Of a DNA stretch of 64,000 nucleotides, positions 37,188 to 46,571 are shown in pieces. Source of the DNA: Pseudomonas sp. 21 (GTDB lineage Bacteria > Pseudomonadota > Gammaproteobacteria > Pseudomonadales > Pseudomonadaceae); assembly GCF_000955805.1 (NCBI RefSeq), contig NZ_JYOA01000015.1, positions 1 through 64,000 of the forward strand. Reading direction: 5' to 3'. A program made the translations under genes and the position numbers. Position 1 is the first letter of the stretch, and every line of letters begins with the position of its first letter. The notes below the pieces were generated by a model. It saw nothing but the letters and a program-made list of their open reading frames with translations, had not been told where the DNA came from and ran no database searches.

Positions 37188-38459
37188 ATGAGCCTGGACC
37201 CACGCGCCTTCCTGCGCGAGCTGTTCGACACCGCCATTGCCGCCGCGCACCCGGCCCAGGTACTGGCGCAGCACCTGCCCACCGATAAAGGTGGCCGCAC
37301 CATCGTCATCGGCGCCGGCAAGGCCGCCGGAGCCATGGCCGAAGTCGCCGAGAAGCACTGGAATGGTGACGTCCAGGGGCTCGTGGTCGCGCCTTACGGC
37401 TACGGAGCGCAGTGCCGCAGCATCGAAGTGGTGGAAGCCTCGCACCCAGTGCCGGACGACGCTGGCGAGCGCGTTGCCCGTCGCGTACTGGAACTGATCA
37501 GCGGCCTGTCCGAAAACGACCGGGTGATCTTCCTGCTCTCCGGCGGCGGCTCTGCCCTGCTCGCCCTGCCGGCCGAAGGTATCAGCCTCGATGACAAGCG
37601 CAGCGTGAACAAGGCGCTGCTGAAATCCGGCGCCGCCATCAGCGAAATGAACTGCGTGCGCAAGCACCTCTCCGCCATCAAGGGCGGTCGCCTGGCCCGC
37701 GCCTGCTGGCCGGCCAGCGTGTACACCTACGCGATTTCCGACGTGCCCGGCGACGAGGCCACGGTGATCGCCTCGGGCCCCACCGTGGGCGACCCGACCA
37801 CCTCGGCCGACGCGCTGGCGATCCTCAAGCGCTACGCCATCGAAGTCCCGGCGAACGTGCGCGCCTGGCTGGAAGACCCGCGCTCGGAAACGGTAAAGCC
37901 CGGTGACGAATGCCTGTCGCGCAGCCACTTCAAGCTGATCGCCACGCCCCAGCATGCCATCGACGCGGTGGCGGCCAAGGCTGAAGCCGCCGGCATCCCG
38001 ACACTGATCCTGGGCGACCTGGAAGGCGAGTCCCGCGAGGTGGCCAAGGTCCACGCCGGCATCGCCCGGCAGGTCCGCAAGCATGGCCAGCCGCTGAAGG
38101 CGCCGTGCCTGATCCTCTCCGGTGGCGAGACCACCGTGACCGTGCGCGGCAATGGCCGCGGCGGACGCAATGCCGAGTTTCTCCTCAGCCTCACCGCCGA
38201 CCTGAAAGGTGAACCGAACATCTGGGCCCTGGCGGGGGACACCGACGGCATCGACGGCATGGAAAGCAACGCCGGTGCCCTGATGAGCCCCTGCAGCTAC
38301 AGCCGCGCCCTCAAGGCCGGCCTGAACCCGCTGCACGAGCTCGACAACAACAACGGCTACGGCTTCTTCGCCGAACTGGGCGATTTGGTAGTCACCAAGC
38401 CGACTCGCACCAACGTCAACGACTTCCGCGCCATCCTGGTCCTCGAGAACGACAAATGA
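37188..38459 (+). CDS. ttuD: Type-2 glycerate kinase (TtuD/MOFRL family)
   Basis: The 423-residue protein is of the DUF4147/MOFRL type: GGRTIVIGAGKAAGAMAEVA N-terminal Rossmann-like motif, FLLSGGGSALLALP, and C-terminal MOFRL domain with GGRNAEFLLSL and DTDGIDG. Family members phosphorylate D-glycerate to 2-phosphoglycerate; older annotation as hydroxypyruvate reductase is misleading. It follows glxR after 196 bp and overlaps the pyruvate kinase start by 4 bp (ATGA), so glycerate is passed via 2-phosphoglycerate to phosphoenolpyruvate and pyruvate. I chose the ATG at 37188 (MSLDPRAFLREL) rather than one 12 codons upstream. Confidence 0.93.
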   Translation: MSLDPRAFLRELFDTAIAAAHPAQVLAQHLPTDKGGRTIVIGAGKAAGAMAEVAEKHWNGDVQGLVVAPYGYGAQCRSIEVVEASHPVPDDAGERVARRVLELISGLSENDRVIFLLSGGGSALLALPAEGISLDDKRSVNKALLKSGAAISEMNCVRKHLSAIKGGRLARACWPASVYTYAISDVPGDEATVIASGPTVGDPTTSADALAILKRYAIEVPANVRAWLEDPRSETVKPGDECLSRSHFKLIATPQHAIDAVAAKAEAAGIPTLILGDLEGESREVAKVHAGIARQVRKHGQPLKAPCLILSGGETTVTVRGNGRGGRNAEFLLSLTADLKGEPNIWALAGDTDGIDGMESNAGALMSPCSYSRALKAGLNPLHELDNNNGYGFFAELGDLVVTKPTRTNVNDFRAILVLENDK

Positions 38460-39886
38460 CTCCTGACAAGAAAGTAAAAATCCTCGCGACCCTGGGCCCA
38501 GCGATCAAAAGCCGCGACGACATCCGAGCCCTGGTGGAAGCCGGCGCCAATCTGTTCCGCCTGAACTTCAGCCACGGCGAGTACAGCGACCACGCCCAGC
38601 GTTTCGCCTGGGTGCGCGAAGTGGAAGCCGAACTGAACTACCCCATCGGCATCCTCATGGACCTGCAAGGGCCGAAGCTGCGCGTGGGCCGTTTCGCCGA
38701 GGGCGCAGTCCAGCTGGAGAAGGGCCAGACCTTCACCCTCGACCTCAACGACGCACCGGGCGATGCCCAGCGCGTCATGCTGCCCCACCCGGAAATCATC
38801 CAGGCGCTGGAACCGGGCATGAGCCTGCTGCTCGACGACGGCAAGATTCGCCTGCAGGTGCTCAATGCCCACAGCGATGCCATCGAGACCCGCGTGATGA
38901 ACAGCGGCGAGCTGTCCGACCGCAAGGGCGTCAACGTCCCCGAAGCCGTGCTCAAGCTCAGCCCGCTGACCGCCAAGGACCGCCGCGACCTTACGTTCGG
39001 CCTGGAGCTGGGCGTGGACTGGGTGGCGCTGTCCTTCGTGCAGCGTCCCGAAGACATCGAGGAAGCCCGCGCGCTGATCGGCGACAAGGCCTTCCTCATG
39101 GCCAAGATCGAGAAGCCTTCGGCGGTGCAGTCCATCGAAGCCATCGCCCGCCTGTCCGACGCGATCATGGTCGCCCGTGGCGACCTGGGCGTGGAGATGC
39201 CGGCTGAAAGCGTGCCGGGCATCCAGAAGCGCATCATCCAGGTCTGCCGCCAGCTCGGCCGCCCGGTGGTGGTGGCGACGCAGATGCTCGAATCCATGCG
39301 TTTCTCCCCGGCGCCAACCCGCGCCGAAGTGACCGACGTGGCCAACGCCGTGAGCGAAGGTGCCGACTGCGTGATGCTCAGCGCCGAGAGCGCCTCGGGC
39401 CAGTACCCGCGTGAAGCGGTGGAGATGATGGCGAAGATCATCCGCCAGGTCGAAGCCGAGCCGGATTACCAGGCGACGCTGGAGATCAACCGCCCGGAGC
39501 CGGACGCCACCGTGTCCGACGCCATCAGCTGCGCGATCCGCCGGATCAGCCGCATCCTGCCGGTGGCCGTGCTGGTGAACTACACCGAGTCCGGCGCCTC
39601 GACCCTGCGCGCCTCCCGCGAGCGGCCCAAGGCACCGATCCTCAGCCTGACGCCGCAACTCAAATCCGCCCGCCGCCTGACCGTGGCCTGGGGCGTCCAT
39701 TCGGTGGTCAACGCGCAACTCGCCCACGTCGACGAGATCTGCTCCACCGCCCTGGACATCGCCCTGGCCCAGCGCATGGCGCGCCGTGGCGACACCGTGG
39801 TGATCACCGCCGGCGTGCCCTTCGGCCAGCCGGGCAGCACCAACATGCTGCGGATCGAGACGGTGGCGCCGGCGCTGGAAGTTTGA
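38456..39886 (+). CDS. pyk: Pyruvate kinase
   Basis: The 476-residue enzyme has the barrel motifs KILATLGPA, LFRLNFSHGE, MDLQGPKLRVGRF, the catalytic signature MAKIEKPSAV, and MVARGDLGVEMP, with a C-terminal allosteric domain (FSPAPTRAEVTDVANAV onward). It makes pyruvate and ATP from phosphoenolpyruvate. The 4-bp overlap with the glycerate kinase gene marks it as part of the glyoxylate-use operon. Pseudomonas has a second pyruvate kinase, so this one is likely the pathway-linked copy. Confidence 0.97.
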   Translation: MTPDKKVKILATLGPAIKSRDDIRALVEAGANLFRLNFSHGEYSDHAQRFAWVREVEAELNYPIGILMDLQGPKLRVGRFAEGAVQLEKGQTFTLDLNDAPGDAQRVMLPHPEIIQALEPGMSLLLDDGKIRLQVLNAHSDAIETRVMNSGELSDRKGVNVPEAVLKLSPLTAKDRRDLTFGLELGVDWVALSFVQRPEDIEEARALIGDKAFLMAKIEKPSAVQSIEAIARLSDAIMVARGDLGVEMPAESVPGIQKRIIQVCRQLGRPVVVATQMLESMRFSPAPTRAEVTDVANAVSEGADCVMLSAESASGQYPREAVEMMAKIIRQVEAEPDYQATLEINRPEPDATVSDAISCAIRRISRILPVAVLVNYTESGASTLRASRERPKAPILSLTPQLKSARRLTVAWGVHSVVNAQLAHVDEICSTALDIALAQRMARRGDTVVITAGVPFGQPGSTNMLRIETVAPALEV

Positions 39887-39900
39887 TGCAAGCCTGAGAG

Positions 39901-40024
39901 TCCCTCTCCCCAACCCTCTCCCTGAAGGGAGAGGGGGCAGTTCGGCGCCGCCAGTGACTCCGGTGTTCCGCCTTCTGCCGCTCAAGCCCCCTCTCCCGCT
40001 TGCGGGAGAGGGCTGGGGAGAGGG
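39901..40024. repeat. CT/AG-rich intergenic inverted repeat
   Basis: TCCCTCTCCCCAACCCTCTC (39901-39920, then a small hairpin) is mirrored by GGGAGAGGGCTGGGGAGAGG near 40003-40022, with an internal CCCCTCTCCCGC/GCGGGAGAGGG hairpin. This kind of dispersed palindrome is common in intergenic DNA of Pseudomonas and related GC-rich bacteria. Confidence 0.75.
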
Positions 40025-40075
40025 CAACCGAGTTCAGGAGCCACGCCAACGCGCGTGCCTCCGCACCGAGTCACT

Positions 40076-40125
40076 CCCGGACGGACGGGGCCGGGAATAC
40101 GGGGCCGCGTCCCCGTCCGTCCGGG
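40076..40125. terminator. Long GC-rich hairpin downstream of pyk
   Basis: CCCGGACGGACGGGG at 40076-40090 pairs with CCCCGTCCGTCCGGG at 40111-40125, a 15-bp perfect stem followed by TTTG. It may terminate the glyoxylate operon or be a repeat element. The remaining ~270 bp to the next gene hold nothing I recognise. Confidence 0.6.
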
Positions 40126-40399
40126 TTTGACCTTGCTACTGAGTGCTTCAGCAGCAGAAACATGAACACCGAATGCTTGTCGGTCCATGGCCCCCACGCA
40201 GCAACTCCCAATGCTGGCCATGGAACTTTGAGGCTGTTGGCGGCGATCCCGCCGGCAGCCTCTTTTCTTTTTCCAACCCCGTGGCGCGGCCCCGTATGGC
40301 GGCGTCACAGAATGCTCACGCACTGCTCGTCGATGGGGCCACGATGCCCCACACCTACCGAAGCGCTGCGGAGCCCCATTTAACCTGCCCTGTACCCCC

Positions 40400-41317
40400 A
40401 TGCACCTGAATCCCCAATCCTGGAAACATCAGCTCCGCACCCGGCTGATCGGCTTCGGCCAGATCTACCTGCAGGCTGACGCACGCTTCGGCCTGATCCT
40501 GCTGCTGACCATCGCCTGGTCCGCGCCGCACCTGCTGCCCGGCGCCTTGCTGGGCGCCCTGCTCGGCCCGCTCACCGCGCGCTTCGTGCGCGAGCCGCAA
40601 GCGGACATCGACGCCGGCCTGCACGACTACAACCCGATCCTCATCGGCCTGCTGCTGCCCTTCCTGTTCCAGTGGTCGCTGGGGCTGGTGATGCTGACCA
40701 TCGCCGCCATCCTCACCAGCGTCGCCGTGCAGGCCGTGCTGCTGCGGCAGTCGCGCCGGCGCTTCGGCGTGCCGGCCTATACCTCGGCCTTCGTGCTGCT
40801 GGGCTGGGTGTCCAGCGCGCTGGGCAAGGCCATCGGCCTGGCGCCGGCGGCCGGTGCCGCCTGCCTGTCGTGTGGTGCGGTGAGCCCACTGCTGGATTCC
40901 TCCGCACTGGGCTTCGGCGAAGTGATCTTCCTCGGCGAACCACTGGCCGGCCTGACCATCGCCCTCGGCCTGTTGCTGGCGGATCGCCGCGCCGCCTTCT
41001 GGGCACTGGCCGGCGCCGTCGGCGCACTGGCCGTGGCGCCGCTGTTCGAGCTGCCGCCCGCCTCAGCGCAGGCCGGCCTGCTCGGCCTGAACGGCGCGCT
41101 GGCCGGTATCGCCCTGTCGCTGCGCTTTCGCAGCCCCCTGGCACCACTGTGCGGCATCCTCCTGGCGGTGCTGCTGCAACCGGCTTTCGCCCTCGTCGGC
41201 CTGCCCGCGTTCACTGCACCCTTCATTCTCGCCTGCTGGCTGGTGATCCTCGGCCAGCGCGCGCTGGAAGCGCTGCTGCACGATCCGCAAAGGGAAAACA
41301 GCGGCCCGCGTGTATAG
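40400..41317 (+). CDS. Urea transporter family membrane protein
   Basis: The 305-residue protein is strongly hydrophobic and has the internal repeat of urea transporters: GLHDYNPILIGLLLPF in the first half and GLLGLNGALAGIALSL in the second, each the LxxxNxxLxG type motif lining the pore. Urea channels of this family pass urea passively. No urease genes are nearby. The ATG has a weak ribosome site, and no better start is visible. Substrate other than urea cannot be excluded. Confidence 0.85.
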   Translation: MHLNPQSWKHQLRTRLIGFGQIYLQADARFGLILLLTIAWSAPHLLPGALLGALLGPLTARFVREPQADIDAGLHDYNPILIGLLLPFLFQWSLGLVMLTIAAILTSVAVQAVLLRQSRRRFGVPAYTSAFVLLGWVSSALGKAIGLAPAAGAACLSCGAVSPLLDSSALGFGEVIFLGEPLAGLTIALGLLLADRRAAFWALAGAVGALAVAPLFELPPASAQAGLLGLNGALAGIALSLRFRSPLAPLCGILLAVLLQPAFALVGLPAFTAPFILACWLVILGQRALEALLHDPQRENSGPRV

Positions 41318-41350
41318 TCGGGGGCCCTCTTCCGGCGACGGATCGCACCG

Positions 41351-42187
41351 ATGAACTTCGTGAAATACCAGGCCCTGGGCAACGACTACCTCGTCTATGC
41401 CGGTGACGCACCGTTCGCCCTGACCTCCGAGCAAATCGGCCGCGTCTGCGACCGCCACCACGGCATCGGTTCCGACGGCATCCTGGTGGCGAACCACACG
41501 GATGCCGCCTTCGGTCTGCGCATCCTCAACCCCGACGGCTCCGAGGCGGAGAAGAGCGGCAACGGCCTGCGCATCTTCTCCCGCTACCTGTGGGATTGCG
41601 GGCTGGTCGCCGGGCAGCCGTTCGACATCGTCACCGCCGGCGGTACCGTCACCAGCCAGGTGTTCGACGAGGGCCGCAGCGTGGAGGTGTCCATGGGCCG
41701 CGCCGAGTTCGCCTGCGCGAAGATTCCGCTGCTGATCGACGCACCCGAGGCGCTGAACCATGCGCTGGAAGTCGACGGCGAATCGCTGAAGATCAACGCC
41801 GTTTCCATGGGCAATCCGCACTGCGTGGTTTTCGTCGAGCAGACCAGCCGCGAGCTGGCCTGCCGCCTCGGTCCGCTGCTGGAAAATCACCCGCTGTTCC
41901 CCCGCCGTACCAACGTGCAGTTCGTCCAGTGGCTGTCCCGCGATGCGCTGCGCGTCGAGATCTGGGAGCGCGGTGCCGGCTACACGCTGTCCTCGGGCAC
42001 CAGCAGCTGCGCCGCCGCTTCAGTGGCGCGCCGGCTGGGCCTGTGTGACGAGCAGATTGACCTGCGACTCGCCGGCGGCCTACTGAAAATCCGCGTCGAA
42101 GACGACTTCCAGGTGACCATGCGCGGCGCCGTGCAGCGGGTCGCCGGCCTCGACCTGGACCCGGAAGCCTTCGCCGACCTCGGCTGA
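41351..42187 (+). CDS. DapF-family protein lacking both catalytic cysteines
   Basis: The 278-residue protein has the full diaminopimelate epimerase fold: YQALGNDYLVY start, LNPDGSEAEKSGNGLRIF, SMGNPHCVVFV, RRTNVQFVQ and WERGAGYTLSSGTSSCAAA. In genuine DapF, the two acid-base cysteines lie in CGNG and ACGTG/ACGSG. Here they are Ser69 (SGNG) and Ser215 (SSGTS). Substrate-pocket residues Asn11, Asn60, Asn155, Asn188, Glu206 and Arg207 are kept, while the pocket Gln44 position is Gly. It cannot use the two-cysteine mechanism. It may be a different isomerase, a dehydratase-like enzyme or a binding protein. It lies 33 bp after the urea-transporter-family gene, possibly cotranscribed. Confidence 0.85.
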   Translation: MNFVKYQALGNDYLVYAGDAPFALTSEQIGRVCDRHHGIGSDGILVANHTDAAFGLRILNPDGSEAEKSGNGLRIFSRYLWDCGLVAGQPFDIVTAGGTVTSQVFDEGRSVEVSMGRAEFACAKIPLLIDAPEALNHALEVDGESLKINAVSMGNPHCVVFVEQTSRELACRLGPLLENHPLFPRRTNVQFVQWLSRDALRVEIWERGAGYTLSSGTSSCAAASVARRLGLCDEQIDLRLAGGLLKIRVEDDFQVTMRGAVQRVAGLDLDPEAFADLG

Positions 42188-42391
42188 TTCCTCGGTTATT
42201 CTCGGCGCGACCGGCATGGATCAATGCCGGTCCGTACGCGGCCGTCCAGACTGCGACCTGACACCTGCCGAAGCAAACCTGACCGATCAATCGACGGGTA
42301 ACCGCGCATTTCCCGGCATCAGACGGCATAATCCGCGCCCTTTCGCGCCCGGCCCGCCGGGGCGATCCCACTTCCTGCAGCGAAAGATGTC

Positions 42392-43636
42392 ATGACGCTT
42401 CCAACTCCCACCCTCCTGCAGCGGCTCAAACGCACCAGCCTGGTCCTGCGGATCTTCATCGGCATGCTCTGCGGCATCGCCCTCGCCGTGCTCTGGCCGC
42501 AAGGCGCGGCGGCGGTCGGCCTGCTCGGCAAGCTGTTCATCTCCGCCCTGAAGGCCGTGGCGCCAGTGCTCGTGCTGGTGCTGGTGATGGCCTCCATCGC
42601 CAACCACAAGCAGGGCCAGCGCACCCACATCCGGCCGATCCTGCTGCTCTACCTGCTCGGCACTTTCTCGGCCGCCCTGGTCGCGGTGATCGCCAGCTTC
42701 ACCTTCCCTTCCACCCTGGTATTGAGCGCACCGACCAGCGAGCTGGCGCCGCCCGGCGGTATCGGCGAAGTCATGCGCTCGTTGCTGTTCAGCGTCACCA
42801 CCAACCCGGTGAAGGCACTGCTGGAGGCGGACTTCATCGCCATCCTGGCCTGGGCCATCGGCCTGGGGATTGCCCTGCGCCACGCCCGCCAGACCACCCG
42901 CGACCTGCTCGATGACATGGCCAACGGCGTGACCCTGATCGTCCGCGTGGTCATCGCCTTCGCCCCGCTGGGCATCTTCGGCCTGGTGGCCGGCACCATT
43001 GCCGAATCCGGCTTCGATGCGCTGATCGGCTACCTGCACCTGCTGGCCGTGCTGCTGGGCTGCATGCTGTTCGTGGCGCTGGTGGTGAACCCGCTGATCG
43101 TCTTCGCCAAGATCCGTCGCAACCCGTACCCGCTGGTCCTGCTGTGCCTGCGCGAGAGCGGCATCACCGCCTTCTTCACCCGCAGCTCGGCGGCCAATAT
43201 CCCGGTCAACCTGCAACTGTGCGAACGCCTGGGCCTGCACGAGGACACCTACTCGGTGTCGATCCCGCTGGGCGCGACCATCAACATGGCCGGCGCCGCC
43301 ATCACCATCAGCGTGCTGACCCTGGCGGCGGTGCACACCCTGGGGATAGCCGTGGACCTGCCCACTGCCATCCTGCTCAGCGTGGTCGCCTCGATCTGCG
43401 CCTGCGGCGCTTCCGGCGTGGCCGGCGGCTCGCTGCTGCTGATCCCGCTGGCCTGCGGCCTGTTCGGCATCTCCAGCGAAGTGGCGATGCAGGTGGTGGC
43501 GGTCGGCTTCATCATCGGCATCCTCCAGGACTCGGCCGAGACCGCGCTGAACTCCTCCACCGACGTGCTGTTCACCGCTGCGGCGTGCATCGCCGAGGGC
43601 GACGTGGACGAGCAGCAGGCGACCGAGCGAGCCTGA
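42392..43636 (+). CDS. sstT: Serine/threonine:Na+ symporter SstT
   Basis: The 414-residue protein belongs to the dicarboxylate/amino acid:cation symporter family. SstT features are the [20 protein letters not shown] start, the serine-rich [20 protein letters not shown] hairpin, and [20 protein letters not shown] in the substrate-binding helix. It imports L-serine and L-threonine with sodium. It has its own upstream gap of ~200 bp. A K+ channel gene follows after 76 bp. Confidence 0.94.
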   Translation: MTLPTPTLLQRLKRTSLVLRIFIGMLCGIALAVLWPQGAAAVGLLGKLFISALKAVAPVLVLVLVMASIANHKQGQRTHIRPILLLYLLGTFSAALVAVIASFTFPSTLVLSAPTSELAPPGGIGEVMRSLLFSVTTNPVKALLEADFIAILAWAIGLGIALRHARQTTRDLLDDMANGVTLIVRVVIAFAPLGIFGLVAGTIAESGFDALIGYLHLLAVLLGCMLFVALVVNPLIVFAKIRRNPYPLVLLCLRESGITAFFTRSSAANIPVNLQLCERLGLHEDTYSVSIPLGATINMAGAAITISVLTLAAVHTLGIAVDLPTAILLSVVASICACGASGVAGGSLLLIPLACGLFGISSEVAMQVVAVGFIIGILQDSAETALNSSTDVLFTAAACIAEGDVDEQQATERA

Positions 43637-43712
43637 TCCTCCCGGCGGGGCGGCACCAGCCGCCCCGCCGCATATCGGCTAAGGTGACTGAACCCGTTCC
43701 GCGGATTCATCC

Positions 43713-44564
43713 ATGGCCGACACCCAAAGCTGGCGCCAGCGCCTTTACGTCATCATCTTCCAGTCCGACACCATCGCCGGACGACGCTTCGACAGTGCGC
43801 TGCTGGTGTTCATCCTCGCCAGCCTGCTGGTGGCCTTCCTCGACAGCGTCGGACGCATCCACCAGCAATTCGGCAGCCTGCTCAGCGGTGTCGAATGGTT
43901 CATCAGCGGGCTGTTCCTGATCGAGTACCTGCTGCGCCTGTACTGCTCGCCCAAGCCCCTGCGCTATGCCTTGAGCTTCTACGGGCTGATCGATCTGCTG
44001 GCGGTGCTGCCCGGCGTCATCGCGCTGTTCTACCCCGACGCCCAGTACCTGCTGGTGGTGCGCGTGGTACGGCTGCTGCGCATCTTCCGCATCCTCAAGC
44101 TGCGCCAGTACCTGCGCCAGGCCGACTTCCTGCTCACCGCGCTGCGCGGTAGCCGGCAGAAGATCACCGTGTTCTTCGTCTCGGTGATGAGCCTGGTGAC
44201 GGTGTTCGGCTCACTGATGTACGTGGTCGAAGGCCCCGAGCACGGCTTCACCAGCATCCCGCGCGGCATCTACTGGGCGATCGTCACGCTCACCACCGTG
44301 GGCTTCGGCGACATCACCCCGAAGACGCCGCTGGGCCAGGCCATCGCCAGCCTGGTGATGCTCACCGGCTACTCGATCATCGCCGTGCCCACCGGCATCT
44401 TCAGCGCCGAGCTGCACAACGCCATGCGCCCGGAGCGCCCGCCAGGGCAACTGGACAAGCCCTGCCCGGCCTGCGCCAAGGCCAACCACGAGGCCGAAGC
44501 GGCGTTCTGCTCGCGCTGCGGCAATCCACTGTTCCCCCGAACGGACGACGCCGTCCCACGCTGA
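43713..44564 (+). CDS. Voltage-gated-type K+ channel with C-terminal zinc ribbon
   Basis: The 283-residue protein has a six-helix ion-channel layout. The S4-like helix VVRVVRLLRIFRILKLRQYL carries the regularly spaced arginines, and the pore loop contains YWAIVTLTTVGFGDITP with the TVGFGD potassium filter. After S6 the cytoplasmic tail ends with CPACAKANHEAEAAFCSRCG, a double CxxC zinc-ribbon not usual in bacterial Kv channels. It probably passes K+ across the inner membrane. The ribbon may bind zinc for assembly or redox sensing (inference). Confidence 0.9.
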   Translation: MADTQSWRQRLYVIIFQSDTIAGRRFDSALLVFILASLLVAFLDSVGRIHQQFGSLLSGVEWFISGLFLIEYLLRLYCSPKPLRYALSFYGLIDLLAVLPGVIALFYPDAQYLLVVRVVRLLRIFRILKLRQYLRQADFLLTALRGSRQKITVFFVSVMSLVTVFGSLMYVVEGPEHGFTSIPRGIYWAIVTLTTVGFGDITPKTPLGQAIASLVMLTGYSIIAVPTGIFSAELHNAMRPERPPGQLDKPCPACAKANHEAEAAFCSRCGNPLFPRTDDAVPR

Positions 44565-44711
44565 CCGCTGTTAACCGCTCGTCGCTCATGGCGGCAACAC
44601 TTCACCCGCACTCAACCCGTTTCCACCGCCCCCTTCGTCACAAGCAGCATGGACGGACGCCATGGTGGCGTTCCGCAGCGCCGGCCGCCTTCCAGGCCGC
44701 GAGGTGAGCAC

Positions 44712-46370
44712 ATGCCCTTTCGATTCCACCCACTGATCCTCGCCATGGCCGGCACGCTGGCCAGCCCTTCGCTGCTGGCCGCGGCGCAGGTGGCCGACAG
44801 CCGCATCAGCGCGGTGACCGTCTACACCGACCGCGCCATCGTCACCCGCACCGCCACCCTGCAGCTGCCCGCCGGCCAGCACGAGATCGCCCTGGAGCAG
44901 TTGCCCCTGCGCATCGACGACAACAGCCTGCAGGCCTCGCTCAGCGCCAGCGCTGCCGCGACCCTGCTCGACGTCAGCAGCGCGCCGCAGGTATCGCCGC
45001 CTTCGGAGGACAATCGCCTGCAACAGCTGGACGCGCAATTGCGCGACATCGAGCGGCAGGAACGCGAGATCAGCGACCGTGGCAGCGTGCTGGAAAACCA
45101 GAAGCAGTTCCTCGCCGACATCCAGGCCAGCAGCACCAAGCCGGGCAAGAACCAGGCACTGCCGAGCATCGACGAACTGAAGAACCTGCTGCAGATGAGC
45201 GAGGGCAACCTGGGCCGCATCCTCGACGAGCAACGCAAGCTCGACCAGCAGGGCGAGGAACTGCAACAGCGCAAGCAGGAGCTGGAGAGCCAGCGCAGCC
45301 ACCTGGCCGGCGACGGCACCCACTACAAGCGAGCCATCCTCCGCGTGGCGCTGGAGAAGCCCGCGCAGGTCCGCCTGCAGCTCAGCTACACGCTCTACGA
45401 CGCCTCCTGGCGCCCGGCCTACGACGCCCGCCTGCGCGACGGCGAAGACAAGATCGAGATGACCTACCAGGGCATCGTCCGGCAGAGCAGCGGCGAGGAC
45501 TGGACCGACGTCGACCTCACCCTGTCCACCGCCCGCCCCAACCTGGGCAGCAGCGTGCCGGCGCTGTCGCCATGGATCGTCGATACCGCCATGGACCGCC
45601 GCAAAATGCTCGACTCCAGCGCCATGCCCGCGCCCGCCGCACCGATGATGGCGATGGAGGCAAAGAAGGCCCAGCGCTTCGCCGCCGACGAGATGGCCGC
45701 GGCCGGCTCGCTGGAAGAGATGCCCGTGGCCGTCGCCGAAGTCAGCGGTGCCACCACCAGCGCCTCCTTCCATATTCCGACCCGCGCCACGCTGAACAGC
45801 GATGGCAGCTCGCAGAAGGTGTCCATCGCCCAGTTCAAACTGCCGGCAACCTTCCGCTACCTGGCCACGCCGTCGCTGCGCGAAGCCGCGTACCTGCAGG
45901 CCGACACCCGCAATGCCAGCGACTACCCGCTGTTGCCCGGCACGCTCAATACCTACCTGGGCAACACCTTCGTCGCCAGCGGCCAGCTGCGCGCGGTGAT
46001 GCCGGGCGAGACCTTCGAGCTGGCCCTGGGCGGCGACGAGGCGATGTCGATCAAGCGCAAGCTGGTCAACCGCTACACCGACTACACCGGCCTCACCGGC
46101 GGTCGCAAGCGCGTCACCTACGAGTTTCGCATCGACGCGCAGAACAACCACAAGACCGAGCAGCGCCTGCAGTTCAAGGACCAGTTGCCGGTCTCGCGCA
46201 ACGAGCAGATCAAGGTCGCCTTGCTGGAGCCAGAAGGCCAGGAGGCCAAGCGCGAAGACGATGGCAAGCTGCTGTGGGACTGGCAGCTGAAACCGGGCGA
46301 GAAGCGCAGCACTACCTTCAAGTTCAGCGTCGAGTACCCCAAGGAGCTGGAAGTCAGCGGGCTGGAATGA
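44712..46370 (+). CDS. MuiA-type protein (DUF4140/DUF4139)
   Basis: The 552-residue product starts with a signal peptide (MPFRFHPLILAMAGTLASPS, cleavage near LLAAAQ). An N-terminal DUF4140 domain follows (SRISAVTVYTDRAIVTRTAT), then a long coiled coil (~115-215, QQRKQELESQRSH), then a C-terminal DUF4139 domain (LSYTLYDASWRPAYDARL, SIKRKLVNRYTDYTGL). The family is named for mucoidy inhibition in P. aeruginosa; the mechanism is not established. I chose the ATG at 44712, because the upstream codons lack signal-peptide character. Confidence 0.88.
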   Translation: MPFRFHPLILAMAGTLASPSLLAAAQVADSRISAVTVYTDRAIVTRTATLQLPAGQHEIALEQLPLRIDDNSLQASLSASAAATLLDVSSAPQVSPPSEDNRLQQLDAQLRDIERQEREISDRGSVLENQKQFLADIQASSTKPGKNQALPSIDELKNLLQMSEGNLGRILDEQRKLDQQGEELQQRKQELESQRSHLAGDGTHYKRAILRVALEKPAQVRLQLSYTLYDASWRPAYDARLRDGEDKIEMTYQGIVRQSSGEDWTDVDLTLSTARPNLGSSVPALSPWIVDTAMDRRKMLDSSAMPAPAAPMMAMEAKKAQRFAADEMAAAGSLEEMPVAVAEVSGATTSASFHIPTRATLNSDGSSQKVSIAQFKLPATFRYLATPSLREAAYLQADTRNASDYPLLPGTLNTYLGNTFVASGQLRAVMPGETFELALGGDEAMSIKRKLVNRYTDYTGLTGGRKRVTYEFRIDAQNNHKTEQRLQFKDQLPVSRNEQIKVALLEPEGQEAKREDDGKLLWDWQLKPGEKRSTTFKFSVEYPKELEVSGLE

Positions 46371-46571
46371 TGACTGCCGGAGCAGTCATTGCCCGGCCGG
46401 CCTGCTAGGCTGCCGGGCAACTGTCCACTTCGTGGCATGCGCAGTAGCGCGGCGCAGAAAAGCTTCGCGGGAAGAGGGTCCCCGCATAAGCAAATAGCCT
46501 TTAAGTATTTAAGTGCCATATAACCTGTCGGCATAATCGACACCCAACAACACTGCCAAAAGGAACTGCTC

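Noticed and set aside
37188..38459. Hydroxypyruvate reductase function for TtuD
   Set aside because: The MOFRL-family motifs and the coupling to pyruvate kinase fit a glycerate kinase. No dehydrogenase nucleotide-binding and catalytic triad of the D-2-hydroxyacid type is present.
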